Assembly (NCBI GenBank): GCA_000226015.1
Contig: JH153139.1
Location: 198,734 to 229,760, forward strand
Source: Mnemiopsis leidyi
Taxonomy: Eukaryota; Ctenophora; Tentaculata; Lobata; Bolinopsidae
Reading direction: 5' to 3'
Length of the DNA: 31,027 nt
Shown here: positions 13,301-22,871 of the stretch, piece by piece
Layout of the letters: each line of letters starts with the position of its first letter
How positions within the stretch are numbered: the stretch's first letter is position 1
Program-made: the position numbers and the translations under genes
The notes under the pieces: generated by a model
Seen by the model: the letters and a program-made list of their open reading frames with translations, nothing else
Told to the model about the DNA's origin: nothing
Databases searched by the model: none

Positions 13301-13797
13301 GTAAATCGGTCTAAAATGGAACGATTGGTTGAGTTATAACATCAACTGGATTGATCCGCATGCTGCATTTGATTTCAAATCAGAATATTAATCATGAATC
13401 CATTTTATCAAAAGTAAGAGTAAACAATGATTTATCACTGTAGCTAATGGTTTTATTGACGTAAGTTTTTTTACAATGTAAACTTATCTAACTATAACAA
13501 TGACTATCAAATATTTCAAGTTGTAAACTTTACAGGAGTCAAATCAACTCTGACTGGTCGAGACCGAGTGGTAGAAGTTCATTATACTACAGCACTTCAA
13601 GGGGTTCATTCGCAGCCCAAAGTTTCAGGAAGCACAGGAATGATCTAAGGTCGGGATCGGTTATCAGTTACGCGCACACTTCTCCAGGAAAAGGAACATC
13701 TCTCTACATCCCCATACCTTCACCGGCTACGTGTCACAACAATGGAAACCCAAAGAATGGCAGTGCAGAAACTGTTGGTCCAATCGAATCGGACTAA
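10342..13797 (+). CDS. Rhodopsin-like (class A) G protein-coupled receptor, eight coding exons, atypical motifs
   Basis: A seven-transmembrane receptor that should sit in the plasma membrane and signal through G proteins; the ligand is unknown. Exons read from splice motifs: 10342-10392, 10534-10730, 10946-11180, 11379-11474, 11658-11760, 12019-12152, 12539-12639 and 13536-13797. All phases agree and give 392 aa. Visible hallmarks: glycosylation sequon NIT at residue 4; GN of TM1 (N35); NLAVAD of TM2 (D65); WVLGPQLC before TM3 (C93), likely disulfide-bonded to C171 in the second extracellular loop; a TM5 proline (P196); TM6 ending NIPYFF (P240); and TM7 NPFIY (278-282). Oddities: the DRY motif reads NKL (117-119) and the CWxP motif reads SNIP. 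The tail is Ser/Arg-rich. Exon 3 could alternatively end at 11108, which would drop TM4, so 11180 is preferred. No subfamily is assigned. The receptor call is firm; the exact first and last exons are less so. Confidence 0.85.
12838..13018 (+). other. Candidate alternative last exon of the GPCR gene
   Basis: A good acceptor (TACTTCTTCAG) precedes 12838. Joined to the exon ending at 12639, it keeps frame (GG plus G) and stays open for 59 codons to TAA at 13016-13018. The result would be a 365-aa receptor with a different basic, serine-rich tail containing RRKSS and RKSS. The exon at 13536 has the same entry phase, so the two could be mutually exclusive terminal exons. It may also be a chance frame inside a 896-bp intron. 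I found no internal donor that would let it be included upstream of the 13536 exon in frame. Confidence 0.4.
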
Positions 13798-14784
13798 GAT
13801 TCAATTTATGCGTTCCAAACTTTTTATATGTTTTAAGAGGAAGAGTATAAGGATTAGGACTACTTCGAAAAAGGTTAAGAGTTTGTGAGCTGTGCTTTTC
13901 TGTTTTAAACATATATGATGTGTTCCGGAAATGCTTTACTTTTTTATTCATACTAAATCCGAAGAAGATTTTCCGTCTAAATAGAACATAGGACCTTTAT
14001 ACTTCTTTACATTTCTTTATAAGTAAACTATATAGTTGATTGTAATATTTTTTCATATTTCTACGAAGTCAATCACATATAAGATCAATGGTTTCTTCTA
14101 CACGCATATTTAACAATTTGTGTCATGCGATAACAAGATGAATAACATGAGGCAGACACGGGCACTGCTGCCACCAAAAAATTAAGCACACCACCAACGC
14201 CGATAAATTGCTAAATGTCAATTTGTTGCCTGTAATTTTTGTAATTGTAGGGTTCAAGATTTCAGAGAATTGTTTAACCTTTTCTTGATCTTAAAAACGT
14301 TGAGCAATATAATGCATTAGTGTTTTTACAATAACTTTTCCAATGCCACACAAGCAATCCTAATGCTGCAATCCACCGACACATCTTGTCATCTTGTCAT
14401 CTTGTCATCTTGTCATCTTGCCACCGCCAAGTGAAATATGGCGTCTATTTCTGGTACATCGTAGAGGGCTCATTGCAAATAAGTTTGAAATTTAATTTTG
14501 TTTTTGTAATAGCCATATTAAAGTAATTCTATTTCTTGTTATGAATATTATCTAATAAGTCATTTTATTCAAGAAATGGTTAATGAGGCTACTGCAATAT
14601 ATTCTATAAAAGTATTGCGTAGATACACAGTTTTAAAAACACTAAATTATGCACGTACGTGATCACGTGATTACGGGAACTTTCAAAAATTCTTCCTTTC
14701 ATAAGACAGTGATTGACCAATGATCAATTATAAGGTACGGAGGATCATTGTCGAGTAATTTGCAATGTTTATGAATAGATATTA
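13798..14784. other. Gene-less stretch downstream of the GPCR gene
   Basis: This should include the receptor's 3' untranslated region. I found no AATAAA in the first several hundred bases after the stop; an ATTAAA variant occurs near 14517. It contains an 8-bp microsatellite at 14382-14420 and a palindromic CGTGATCACG near 14659. No coding sequence was recognised. Confidence 0.5.
14382..14420. repeat. 8-bp microsatellite (CATCTTGT)n
   Basis: Nearly five perfect consecutive copies of CATCTTGT. Simple-sequence DNA with no evident function. Confidence 0.9.
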
Positions 14785-15640
14785 AGTTCAGTGTTTTTGT
14801 AGATGTTGTTTACACCTGCAAAGTTAGCCGTATCTTTCCTGTACACATAACGTCCAGCACTGACGAGATCTGGACCTCTTCCAGTAGTTTGACTTCTAGT
14901 TAAGCAGAAACTTTGGAAGTTTCGAATCTGGCATTCTTGATACATGACCAAACCAGTGTAGTCTGGCAGCACTAATGAAGGTCTCGATCGGCTTGATGCC
15001 AGCACGACTAAGAACTTCTTCATTGGACACATGGTAATACCATCTAATCCACATGAGATTCACCTTAGAGAGGATTGATGAAAAACCTCAAACTGTTTCA
15101 TTTGCTTTTACAGTGTCTAAAACCATTTCACCATAGTTCTTGCTTTTCTTCTGCAGCACAAGGCTGTGACTGATGTTTTCAGTTCCTCGCTCTTGAATGC
15201 AGCGAAATTAAGACAAAACCCGGCGGTCCCTGAATATCTCCCTGACCTGTACCAGAGTTCCCAACATGTTTTTAAGGACGACTTCTCTGTCCAGATTCAA
15301 AACGTTTCTGGATAACCACATTATACTCCTTTAAACCTTCGTTAAATTGCTTAGACATTCGATCGCAGGTCATACAGAATTATCAGTAGCAATTATTTGC
15401 GTTACTGACCGAAGTCTAATTTTAAGACGGCCACAAATAAGATAGTGATCAGATCCGTTTTCTACTCCACGACGCCCCTTAATTTCAGCCAACATGTTGA
15501 AAAACTCCTGCTTATGCAGATGTGGTCAATCTGATTAAAACTGTTGAAATACGTACCAATTTGAATATCCTTGTGCTGAAAAAGAGTCCACTGATGACAA
15601 GCTGATTAAAGCAGCTCAGAAATTCACTAGACGGTCGATG
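14785..15640 (-). mobile_element. Decayed LINE (non-LTR retrotransposon): endonuclease end and C-terminal tail
   Basis: On the minus strand, about 15640-15370 reads (with frameshifts) as the end of an AP-type endonuclease domain: NQIDHICIS, then RGVENGSDHYLICGRLKI, matching the conserved QIDH...GSDHxL signature of LINE endonucleases. About 15045-14785 reads VSNEEVLSRAGIKPIE, then RLHWFGHVSRMPDSKLPK, then an in-frame stop and a KRSR-rich remnant, which is the typical extreme C-terminus of many metazoan LINE polyproteins. The roughly 330 bp between them is too short for a reverse transcriptase, and none was recognised. With stops and frameshifts the copy is dead. The clade is not assigned. Confidence 0.8.
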
Positions 15641-15660
15641 TAATCTTTGCGTTCAAATCT

Positions 15661-16194
15661 GTACAGAACAATTTTTTTCTGTTTGTGCTTTTTTTTTGTT
15701 GTGCTGTACAATTTTTATTACTTTAGTACTTTTCCGTTGAACTTTAGAAGACTTGTTTTAGATATTTTCAAGGAACTTTCAAGAAACTTTCTAGGAGATA
15801 AGTTCCTTGTCGTCTTACTCTACATAGGAGGGAGAAACAAAGAAGTAGAATTTACCGGCCGAATCAGGATTGAGTGCAGCTTTCCAGCCAGTCTTGTATA
15901 TCTATTACTACTAAAATTTAAAATAAATTAGATAACAATCCTGTTATAGTAGGATTATTATCATATTGTTAGAACATAGATTGTATTTTGTTTACAACGC
16001 CATATGCTGCATATGCTGTAGAGCAGGCCTGTTTTCAAACCTAGTCCACGTGAGATTATGGAACCAGTAAAAGCCAGGATTGTAAATAAGATCTAACAAC
16101 TGTCTGAAACTAACCAATGCTAGAAAATTTTCAAGTTAAGACAGGAATATACCGGCCATTGAGTGATAATTGGCAAGATCAATTCGTCTCGCTT
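15661..16194. other. Gene-less AT-rich stretch
   Basis: A 94-codon plus-strand open frame (15647-15931) begins at the edge of the LINE remnant and is dominated by Phe/Leu/Tyr from T-rich DNA. It has no domain signature and is not accepted as a gene. Nothing else was recognised. Confidence 0.5.
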
Positions 16195-16370
16195 CAATTG
16201 TTATTGGCGGGACTTGCGGTGCAACTTCGTTAGAAATAGTAACGTGTAGCCAATCAAGAATCAGAGTTGTCGAGTAATCGAACAAGAGTGGAGAATCGCC
16301 CTTATCACGTGATGATGACTTCAGTCTGGGGGCTATATAGGCTGTAGCGCTCAGTTTTGTTATCAGAGTT
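16195..16370 (+). promoter_or_regulatory. Putative Pol II promoter: E2F-like, CCAAT boxes, E-box, TATA, initiator
   Basis: In order on the plus strand: an inverted CCAAT overlapping an E2F-like TTGGCGGGA (about 16204-16212), a direct CCAAT (about 16252-16256), an E-box inside TCACGTGATGATGAC (about 16305-16319), a TATA box CTATATAG (16333-16340), and an initiator-like TCAGAG with its A at 16365, 30 bases past the TATA box. The spacing is right for a focused promoter. The first downstream ATG (16411) opens only five codons. The nearest plus-strand gene is the secreted multidomain protein whose ATG is 1.9 kb downstream, so this could be its promoter with an untranslated first exon, but no linking donor was identified with confidence. 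Confidence 0.45.
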
Positions 16371-16648
16371 TGACAGGCGAATTTAAATTTCGTGGTCGCA
16401 GTTTTGATTTATGGCTGAATCACGATAATATATCTACCTTCCTTTCAAACACTCGTCTATAATCTTACCACGTATCCCTTATTTTACCCAGTTCTCATCA
16501 ACTTAGGATCAACTTAAGAAGTTTTTGAATCGTTTCTTACTATTAGCCCACGGACAACGTACGGTTAAATTAGGAAAAACGATTAAAAAAACTTATCTTT
16601 TTTGGTGCAACACTTGGGTTTGAGGCAGCAACCTTACAACATAACAAC

Positions 16649-17121
16649 AGCGTCCGGTAGATCAGCGTCCGGTTCTACTGGACCTAGCAACCGTACATAA
16701 GCGTCCGGTTTTACTGGACCTAGCAACCGTACATCAGCGTCCGGTTCTACTGTACCCAGCAACCGTACATCAGCGTCCGGTTCTACTGGACCCAGAAACC
16801 GTACATCAGCGTCCGGTTCTACTGGACCTATAGCAACCGTACATCAGCGTCCGGTTTACTGGACCCAGAAACCGTACATCAGTGTCTGGTTCTACTGGAC
16901 CAAGCAACCGTACATCAGCGTCCGGTTCTACTGGACCCAGCAACCGTACATCAGCGTCCGGTTTTACTGGACCCAGAAACCGTACATCAGCGTCCGGTTT
17001 TACTGGACCTAGCAACCGTACATCAGTGTCCGGTTCTACTAGACCCAGCAACCGTACATCAGTGTCCGGTTTTACTGGACCCAGCAACCGTACATCAGCG
17101 TCCGGTTTTACTGGACCTAGC
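16649..17121. repeat. 36-bp minisatellite, 12 full and 2 partial copies
   Basis: The unit starts GCGTCCGGTTCTACTGGACC; full copies begin at 16665, 16701, 16737, 16773, 16809, 16847, 16882, 16918, 16954, 16990, 17026 and 17062. Variants include T/C at unit position 11, CCTAGC/CCCAGC/CCCAGA, and GTG for GCG. Because 36 is a multiple of three, frames on both strands stay open for long stretches. In one plus frame the peptide is SGSTGPSNRTSA; on the minus strand it is GPVKPDADVRLL. Copy 1 has TAA in the first frame, copy 5 carries a 2-bp insertion and copy 6 a 1-bp deletion. There is no upstream ATG context, so coding is unlikely. Confidence 0.9.
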
Positions 17122-18297
17122 TGACTACTTTGCACAGCTGCACCAGCTTGCTGTACCTCTGTCTCTCGAGGCGGCCGGGGCGCTCCTTTAAGATTGACTA
17201 TCTAACCCTTGAGAAAACTCAACGTATTAAATTTAATGGATTGGTCTGTCATTCTTAATGCACAATTTAAGTTAGATAAACAGTATCTAGACGTGCCATG
17301 CACCATCGTTTGTTGATTTTTGTCATGCATATATAATTATATTGTGCTGGTACATACTTTACGGCGTTACTGCCACGCACATATGCACGTACGCAATTAA
17401 AATATGTTGCCAAGGCGATTGGCAAAGCTGATCCGTATGCGATTCCAAGTTGAAGAGATGTCAGCTAACCAGATGCTGATGCAAACTACATGCCACCTTT
17501 GGCGCGCTCAAAAAGTCTCTGGTTAGAGCAATACAGAGATTATGCGCTAAAACCTAGTATGAATATTTGCGCGTCGCACGAATTCATGGTTATCGCGATA
17601 ATATGTTAATTGTGTGCCTCTTTATATTATAGACAATATTGATACAATATTTTTAAAACAACAAAGATTAAGGTCCCTGACTATTTAAATATCAGTCAGT
17701 CAGGTTTCCTTTTGAAACTGTTTCTGATATGAATGTAAAACGGTGTTTTCAAATTTTATGAGCGGACGTAATTATACCTAACTGGCTCTTTGCCCAAATG
17801 TACCGATCGGCTTTCAATTACTCTCATAAGTTCGCGTTTTAGTCCCTACAATACATTAAATATAAAATTCTACCATATAGGTTGTGTAATAGAACCCGTA
17901 ATAGATATCCCGAGAATGAAAAAGGTTCTCGAGATGAACAAATTGTTTCTAATATACTTTTTGGAGGCTAATTTTTTCAATTTTTGAAACAAAAAGTTTG
18001 TGAAGACGCAATATTAGTCTTACAGTTAACCCGGTGAGCTTCTTATTTTCAGATATCGTAGGTTTCACTAGGCTGTCGTGACTGATGATTTGATACTTGT
18101 CTGACTCTGTCGGACCCTCATTCTCTCCGAGGATAAAATGAGGCGATGGTGCGCGCTGCTGTACAAATTCGATACCTTAACAAGTCACCAAAAGAATATC
18201 AACAAACTTAAACTTAGCGTTCATCCCTCCACGCACCCTTTTCTAAATCACATTAATTTAGAACTCAAAATAAAATAAAAACTTAAAATCGTTTAGG
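17122..18297. other. Gene-less stretch before the cephalotoxin-like gene
   Basis: A short GC-rich patch (17140-17190) directly after the minisatellite is followed by AT-rich DNA. No coding exon was recognised. If the promoter at 16.2-16.4 kb drives the next gene, this stretch is mostly a 5' intron; a weak acceptor-like GTTTAG sits immediately before the ATG at 18298. The in-frame TAA at 18271-18273 rules out upstream extension of the open frame without splicing. Confidence 0.5.
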
Positions 18298-21200
18298 ATG
18301 TCCAGTTCATGTACATCCTCCAAAATTGTCTTGTTCCTGGCATTGTGGTGCACTGTAACGACCAGTATACAACCGGATCCAATAAATACTGCTGCAAAGA
18401 ACATTAAAGTTTTGGACAACAGCCCTGCAGATGACGTTAAAGAAAACTTAAGCTCCGAAGAAGTCATGAAAGAAAGCACAACAGATTCATCAGAGTACAT
18501 ACATTGCTCTACTGATGACCTCAATAACGGAACGATCATGCCATGCTCCAAAGACGAAGACCCGTTTTCCGAAACCAGAGATCTGATTGAGGACCTGTGG
18601 AATGGTGGTCGGGAAGGACTTCCATACTCGGATGCGTATGAAAATCGTCGGCTTTCTTGGTCAAGCGAGGCGAGCAATGAATATGATCAGGGAAAAGTCG
18701 ACAAAAAAGAATTAGTGGTCGTTCCAGAAAAATTATCTGTTAAAAAGCGGTTCGTTTTCGTATTGCCTTTAAAGTTAATTGCAGTTGTAAAAACCACCGC
18801 CAGCGTTGCTAAAGTTGTGGGTCCAATTCTAAATGTCGTGATGATATTCGTGTCTCGTTTACTGTCACCGGAGCTGAAAGCAATTCAGGCTGGTTTCGCT
18901 GAAACAAATGCAGCTTTAGATGTCCTATCACTCAAACTGGACCAACTAGAAGACAAGTCCGACTTTAACGCAATACTGCCCATCCTGATAAACTTCGAGG
19001 CGAGTGTTGGTCACGGAATGGAAAAATACAACACTCTAGCGACGTACTTGAATAATACTGAGGGAGATTTGAAATCTCGAGGGAAGACCTTGCTTGAAGA
19101 TCTCATCAACTACGTTAGAGATAATGGGGATATCGGCCGGCAGTTGCAGCTGATCACGAAACACATAGTGAAGGGATTAGATACCGCTCATAATGGCGAA
19201 CATCTTCTATCCACATTTCAAAGGGCTGAAAATAATGACTGCTCAAAAATCGTCCCATTTGGTCTTAAGCTTCTTACCCTGATCCAGAATGCCCAAAAGT
19301 TGCAGTACATCTATGAACTTAACCAAGGAATTGTCAGATCGACCGATGACAAAGGCTATCCCAAGGACATCTACGATATTCATGTAGAAATTGTGAAACA
19401 GTACGCTGATTGTAATAAAAAGGCTGGGAAGGAAAAAGTAAGTTACTGCTAAATGTTAATGCTATTTTGTTCTAATTTCAAAAAACTTTTTGGATTTTTA
19501 CTGTTTTTCTTCCTCTTTCATCCTATTAAGTTATCTAAACTTAAAATATTGTTTATCAAGGCGCCTTCACGTTTGCAGTATTGTGTGTTTAAGGGGAAAA
19601 GTAAAGCTTCACAAGAACATCTTCACCTTTTCCTACCAGGTGTCCATATATGGAGGATGAACCTTTGAGAAAACCACTTACTCAACTCTTTTGCAAAAAT
19701 AAAAAAATCTCTTCACTTCTTTGAAAATTGCAGTCCGAAAAAAGCTTGATCTTTTACTTAATAGGTCATCAAATGTTGATTCATCAAATGTTGTTTCATC
19801 TTCTTAATTCTTTTCCTTATTTAACCATAAAACCAAGTCCATTCTTTCAGTCCGATAGATAAATGTGTTGACGGTAAATTATTCTACGTTATTTCCCATT
19901 CAGTTGGCCTTCTTAATGCTAGGCATTATTGTCACTTTTGTTCATGTAGTCCTGTAGTTGTAGTCTGAATTCTTACTCTCATATGAGCGATAGGTCCTTT
20001 GGAAAATCCGAAATCGAACACCATTCCACACTTTTTTAATTGTATAGTACCTGTGTTGATCTCGGTTTTATCTCTCATCTTGATTCTCTTTAAAGATTAA
20101 GGTGGAAGTTTTTTTGTAATGATACAATTATTGATTCTGGCCACATATTTGGTGATAAAAAGTAGGGAAAGTCTTCTTATAAATACTTCGCCCGAGACTG
20201 AAAAGATCAGAACCAGGAAAGTTATCTTTAGATATTCATTTTGGTGTACTGGATCATCGTCATTCATCAGCTTCTGAAATTAATGTTATCATCTGTAGTG
20301 TCGGTCATCTATCTGCATTCCTGCAAAATATCATAACTATTTCTATTTCAGGAAATCTTTAATCTGCGGAAGTCCTCGAAAAAACTACCTTGCGTCGAAG
20401 GTCATGTGATCCAACTATCACCTGATGGGAATTCTCCATTTTGTCTCTGTAACTTTGGATACGGTGGTGACCAATGTGACGTTTCTCTGCTTACCAACCC
20501 TGACAAAAGTCTCATCTCCTCTATTCTTGACATCTCAGAAAAGTACAAGGTACCAGGGATGTTTGATCTACAAAAGCAGATCGACGCTCAGACTGAAAAG
20601 ATAATGAACGGTTTGGAAGAAAACAAACTGGAAATTATCACAGAGGTCCGTAGCATCACCAACGGGCTGCAGAAGAATAAAAACACAGTGCTGGCTGCAC
20701 AATCGGTGATACTCAATCAGATGAAAACTGAGACAAATAAGGTTCTTGGAGGGTTTGCAAATCTTAGAACAGCCTTTGAAGCTGCCCTCGAGAAGGAACG
20801 GTATGACCGAATAATGAGGTCAGAGAAGTCTACTAATACGATCGTGCATAGCATCGTAGAGGTCGCTCAACAAATCACTGATATGTTAGTTAATCTTGAC
20901 AGAAAGACTATTGAAAACAGATACTTTGATGAGTTGAGCCTGCATGTGCCGGTGTTCCAGAGAATATTCGAGTATGCTAGCTCTGCCTCTTCCTCGGAAC
21001 ACATGAAGGAAATGTTCAGTCAATATCTGGATCAAAACAAGCATTATTTCTACGTAGCAAGAGAAGCCCTCACCCACGCTGTTGTAGGACGGCCAGATTC
21101 TTATCTGAGAGCTCAGATGAATGGGTACATGACATCTGGATGTACTGAAGAATACAACGAAGAAATAAGATCAACCTGGGAAATGCTTTTGGACCTCCAT

Positions 21201-22871
21201 TCCAGTACATACGTTATGGAATACTGGGACATGAACTATCGATGGCGAAAAGCTTTCTTAAGCAGGGATAAAGACGAAATGGCGGCTATAGAGGAACAAA
21301 GGACTTTCCTTAAAGAGCAACTAGATATTGAGGGTGACTTGCTGAGCAAGGAATATGATTTAAGTTGTCCATCGTTTGAAATGACACAAATAGTCGGTGG
21401 TGGTTGCAAAGAAGGGTTCGTGTTCCGAGGTCAGACAGTAAAGACCATCAAATGTATTGAGGAGCATAGAAGCATCGTGCTGAAATCATCAGGGACATTG
21501 ACGGACAATTTAATATGTCAGGATGAGGGGAAATGGAATGTCAACATAGACGACCTGATATGTGTTCAAAGCTGTGAACATGATGGTACAAAGTTTGTTA
21601 TCGGAGACACACGGAAATTGCCATTACCGAATATTGGTTTCCATTGGGTAGACTCCGATAAAGAAGCCGTTACAGAATCAGAATGCCTCTTTAACCCCCA
21701 TAACAACACGGCTGTATGGTCCCACTATGAAGAAGAGGATATCGATGAGTGTATCTCCGGAGAGGAATTATGTGGGTACCATGGCTCCTGCATAAATGCA
21801 ATAGGCTCATATACATGTAACTGTGACGAAGGGTTTGCATTTAACCCGGGTTCAGGATGTGAGGATGTAAACGAGTGTACTGTTGGTGGAAGAGGATCAA
21901 TATCTTGCATGGTGAGCCAGCAGCTAGGGGTTTGCAACAATACTGAGGGGAGTTATGAATGCATTTGTCTGGTTGGAGCTTACAAATCTAGTAATACTTC
22001 TCAAGAGTGCAGTCCTTGTCCGTGTCATGAGGATGGTGTCACATCCAGTTTCTGTGATGTTGAGACAGGCGAGTGTTTTTGCAAGGATCGGGTGGGAGAA
22101 GAAGATTGTAGTGCTTGTCAAGTTGGCCACTTTGATTTCCCAACTTGCAAAAAATGTCAGCTGTGCAATACTGACGGCACTACTGAAAAAATATGTAACC
22201 CTGACAACGGAACTTGTTTATGTAAATCAGTTACATATGGCGAACTATGTGACAGATGCTGCCCAGATTTGAACTGTGAAAGTGATTACCGATCATTTCC
22301 AGGTTGCGACCCTATTGTCAGCAATGGGAAACTGAGTTCCTGGACTAGTTGGAGTAGCTGGAGTGATCTTGGAAGCTGTGACGGCTCCTCATCAGGATAT
22401 TATCAGAGTAGGAGTCGACAACGCACTTGTGACGATAGCACCATGACTAGACATGGCAGATCTTGCAAGAAGCTGAAGGATCATTTGGAGGATTCTCAAG
22501 AGCGGCATCGTTCTGTTTGTAAGTCTGTCACCGGGTACGCCGTACACATGACTTGTGCATGGACTGCAGGGACATATGGAGGTATTCAATTTGGTATTAG
22601 GCAAAATGGTATCGAGTGTCATTCTTATAGCAGTACAATTTCCGGGCCAGATAGGTGCAGATGGTATTACAGATCTGGACGTCAGGGATGCAATAAACTC
22701 TTTGACACAACAAAGTCGATCCAGATAAGAATCTTGAATAACCATTGGAATAATGCATATGTCGATTACTTTCGTGTGTTAATAGATGGCAGCTACAGAT
22801 ACTGGCGTGGATCAGAAAAGTTAATTGATCATGACAGTGGGAGGGACTGGCACTGGGCTTCCCACGGCTAA
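18298..22871 (+). CDS. Secreted SE-cephalotoxin-like multidomain protein (two coding exons, 1,219 aa)
   Basis: Exon 1 (18298-19437) and exon 2 (20352-22871) join in phase 0 across a GTAAGT...TTTCAG intron. Domains seen: signal peptide (hydrophobic IVLFLALWCTV, cleavage near residue 23); acidic region to about 145; KKR at 149-151, a possible proprotein cleavage site; hydrophobic/amphipathic segment 152-188; helical region; an EGF-like half (C394, C411, C413, C422); long helical/coiled-coil region about 428-715; sushi/CCP-like module about 719-788; calcium-binding EGF (DIDEC at 843-847, with CxNxxGSYxC); a second EGF starting DVNEC; two laminin-type EGF modules about 936-1022; TSP1 with WxxWxxW (W1044, W1047, W1050); and a Cys/Trp-rich C-terminal domain 1103-1219 that I cannot name. 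The combination recalls SE-cephalotoxin and its coral and other invertebrate relatives, some found in skeletal matrix. I saw no LDL-receptor A module. Function (venom, adhesion or matrix) is not shown; toxicity should not be assumed. The gene model is strong; the family name is tentative. Confidence 0.8.
19438..20351 (+). other. Intron of the cephalotoxin-like gene
   Basis: This 914-bp phase-0 intron starts GTAAGT and ends CTATTTCAG. It interrupts the protein between K380 and E381, inside the cysteine-containing segment leading into the first EGF-like half. It is AT-rich, and I recognise no nested gene or transposon protein. Retention would append only VSYC before a stop at 19450-19452. Confidence 0.85.

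Noticed and set aside
16882..17124. Repeat-protein gene from the 36-bp minisatellite
   Set aside because: It starts at GTG and not ATG, all frames tend to stay open because the unit is 36 bp, and neighbouring copies carry a stop and indels.
17160..17180. CTCGAGGCGGCCGG patch resembling a cloning polylinker
   Set aside because: It contains an XhoI-like site but no complete NotI site or other vector sequence; a chance GC-rich patch is simpler.
18258..18677. 139-codon minus-strand frame opposite exon 1 of the cephalotoxin-like gene
   Set aside because: It is a shadow of the well-supported plus-strand exon with its signal peptide.
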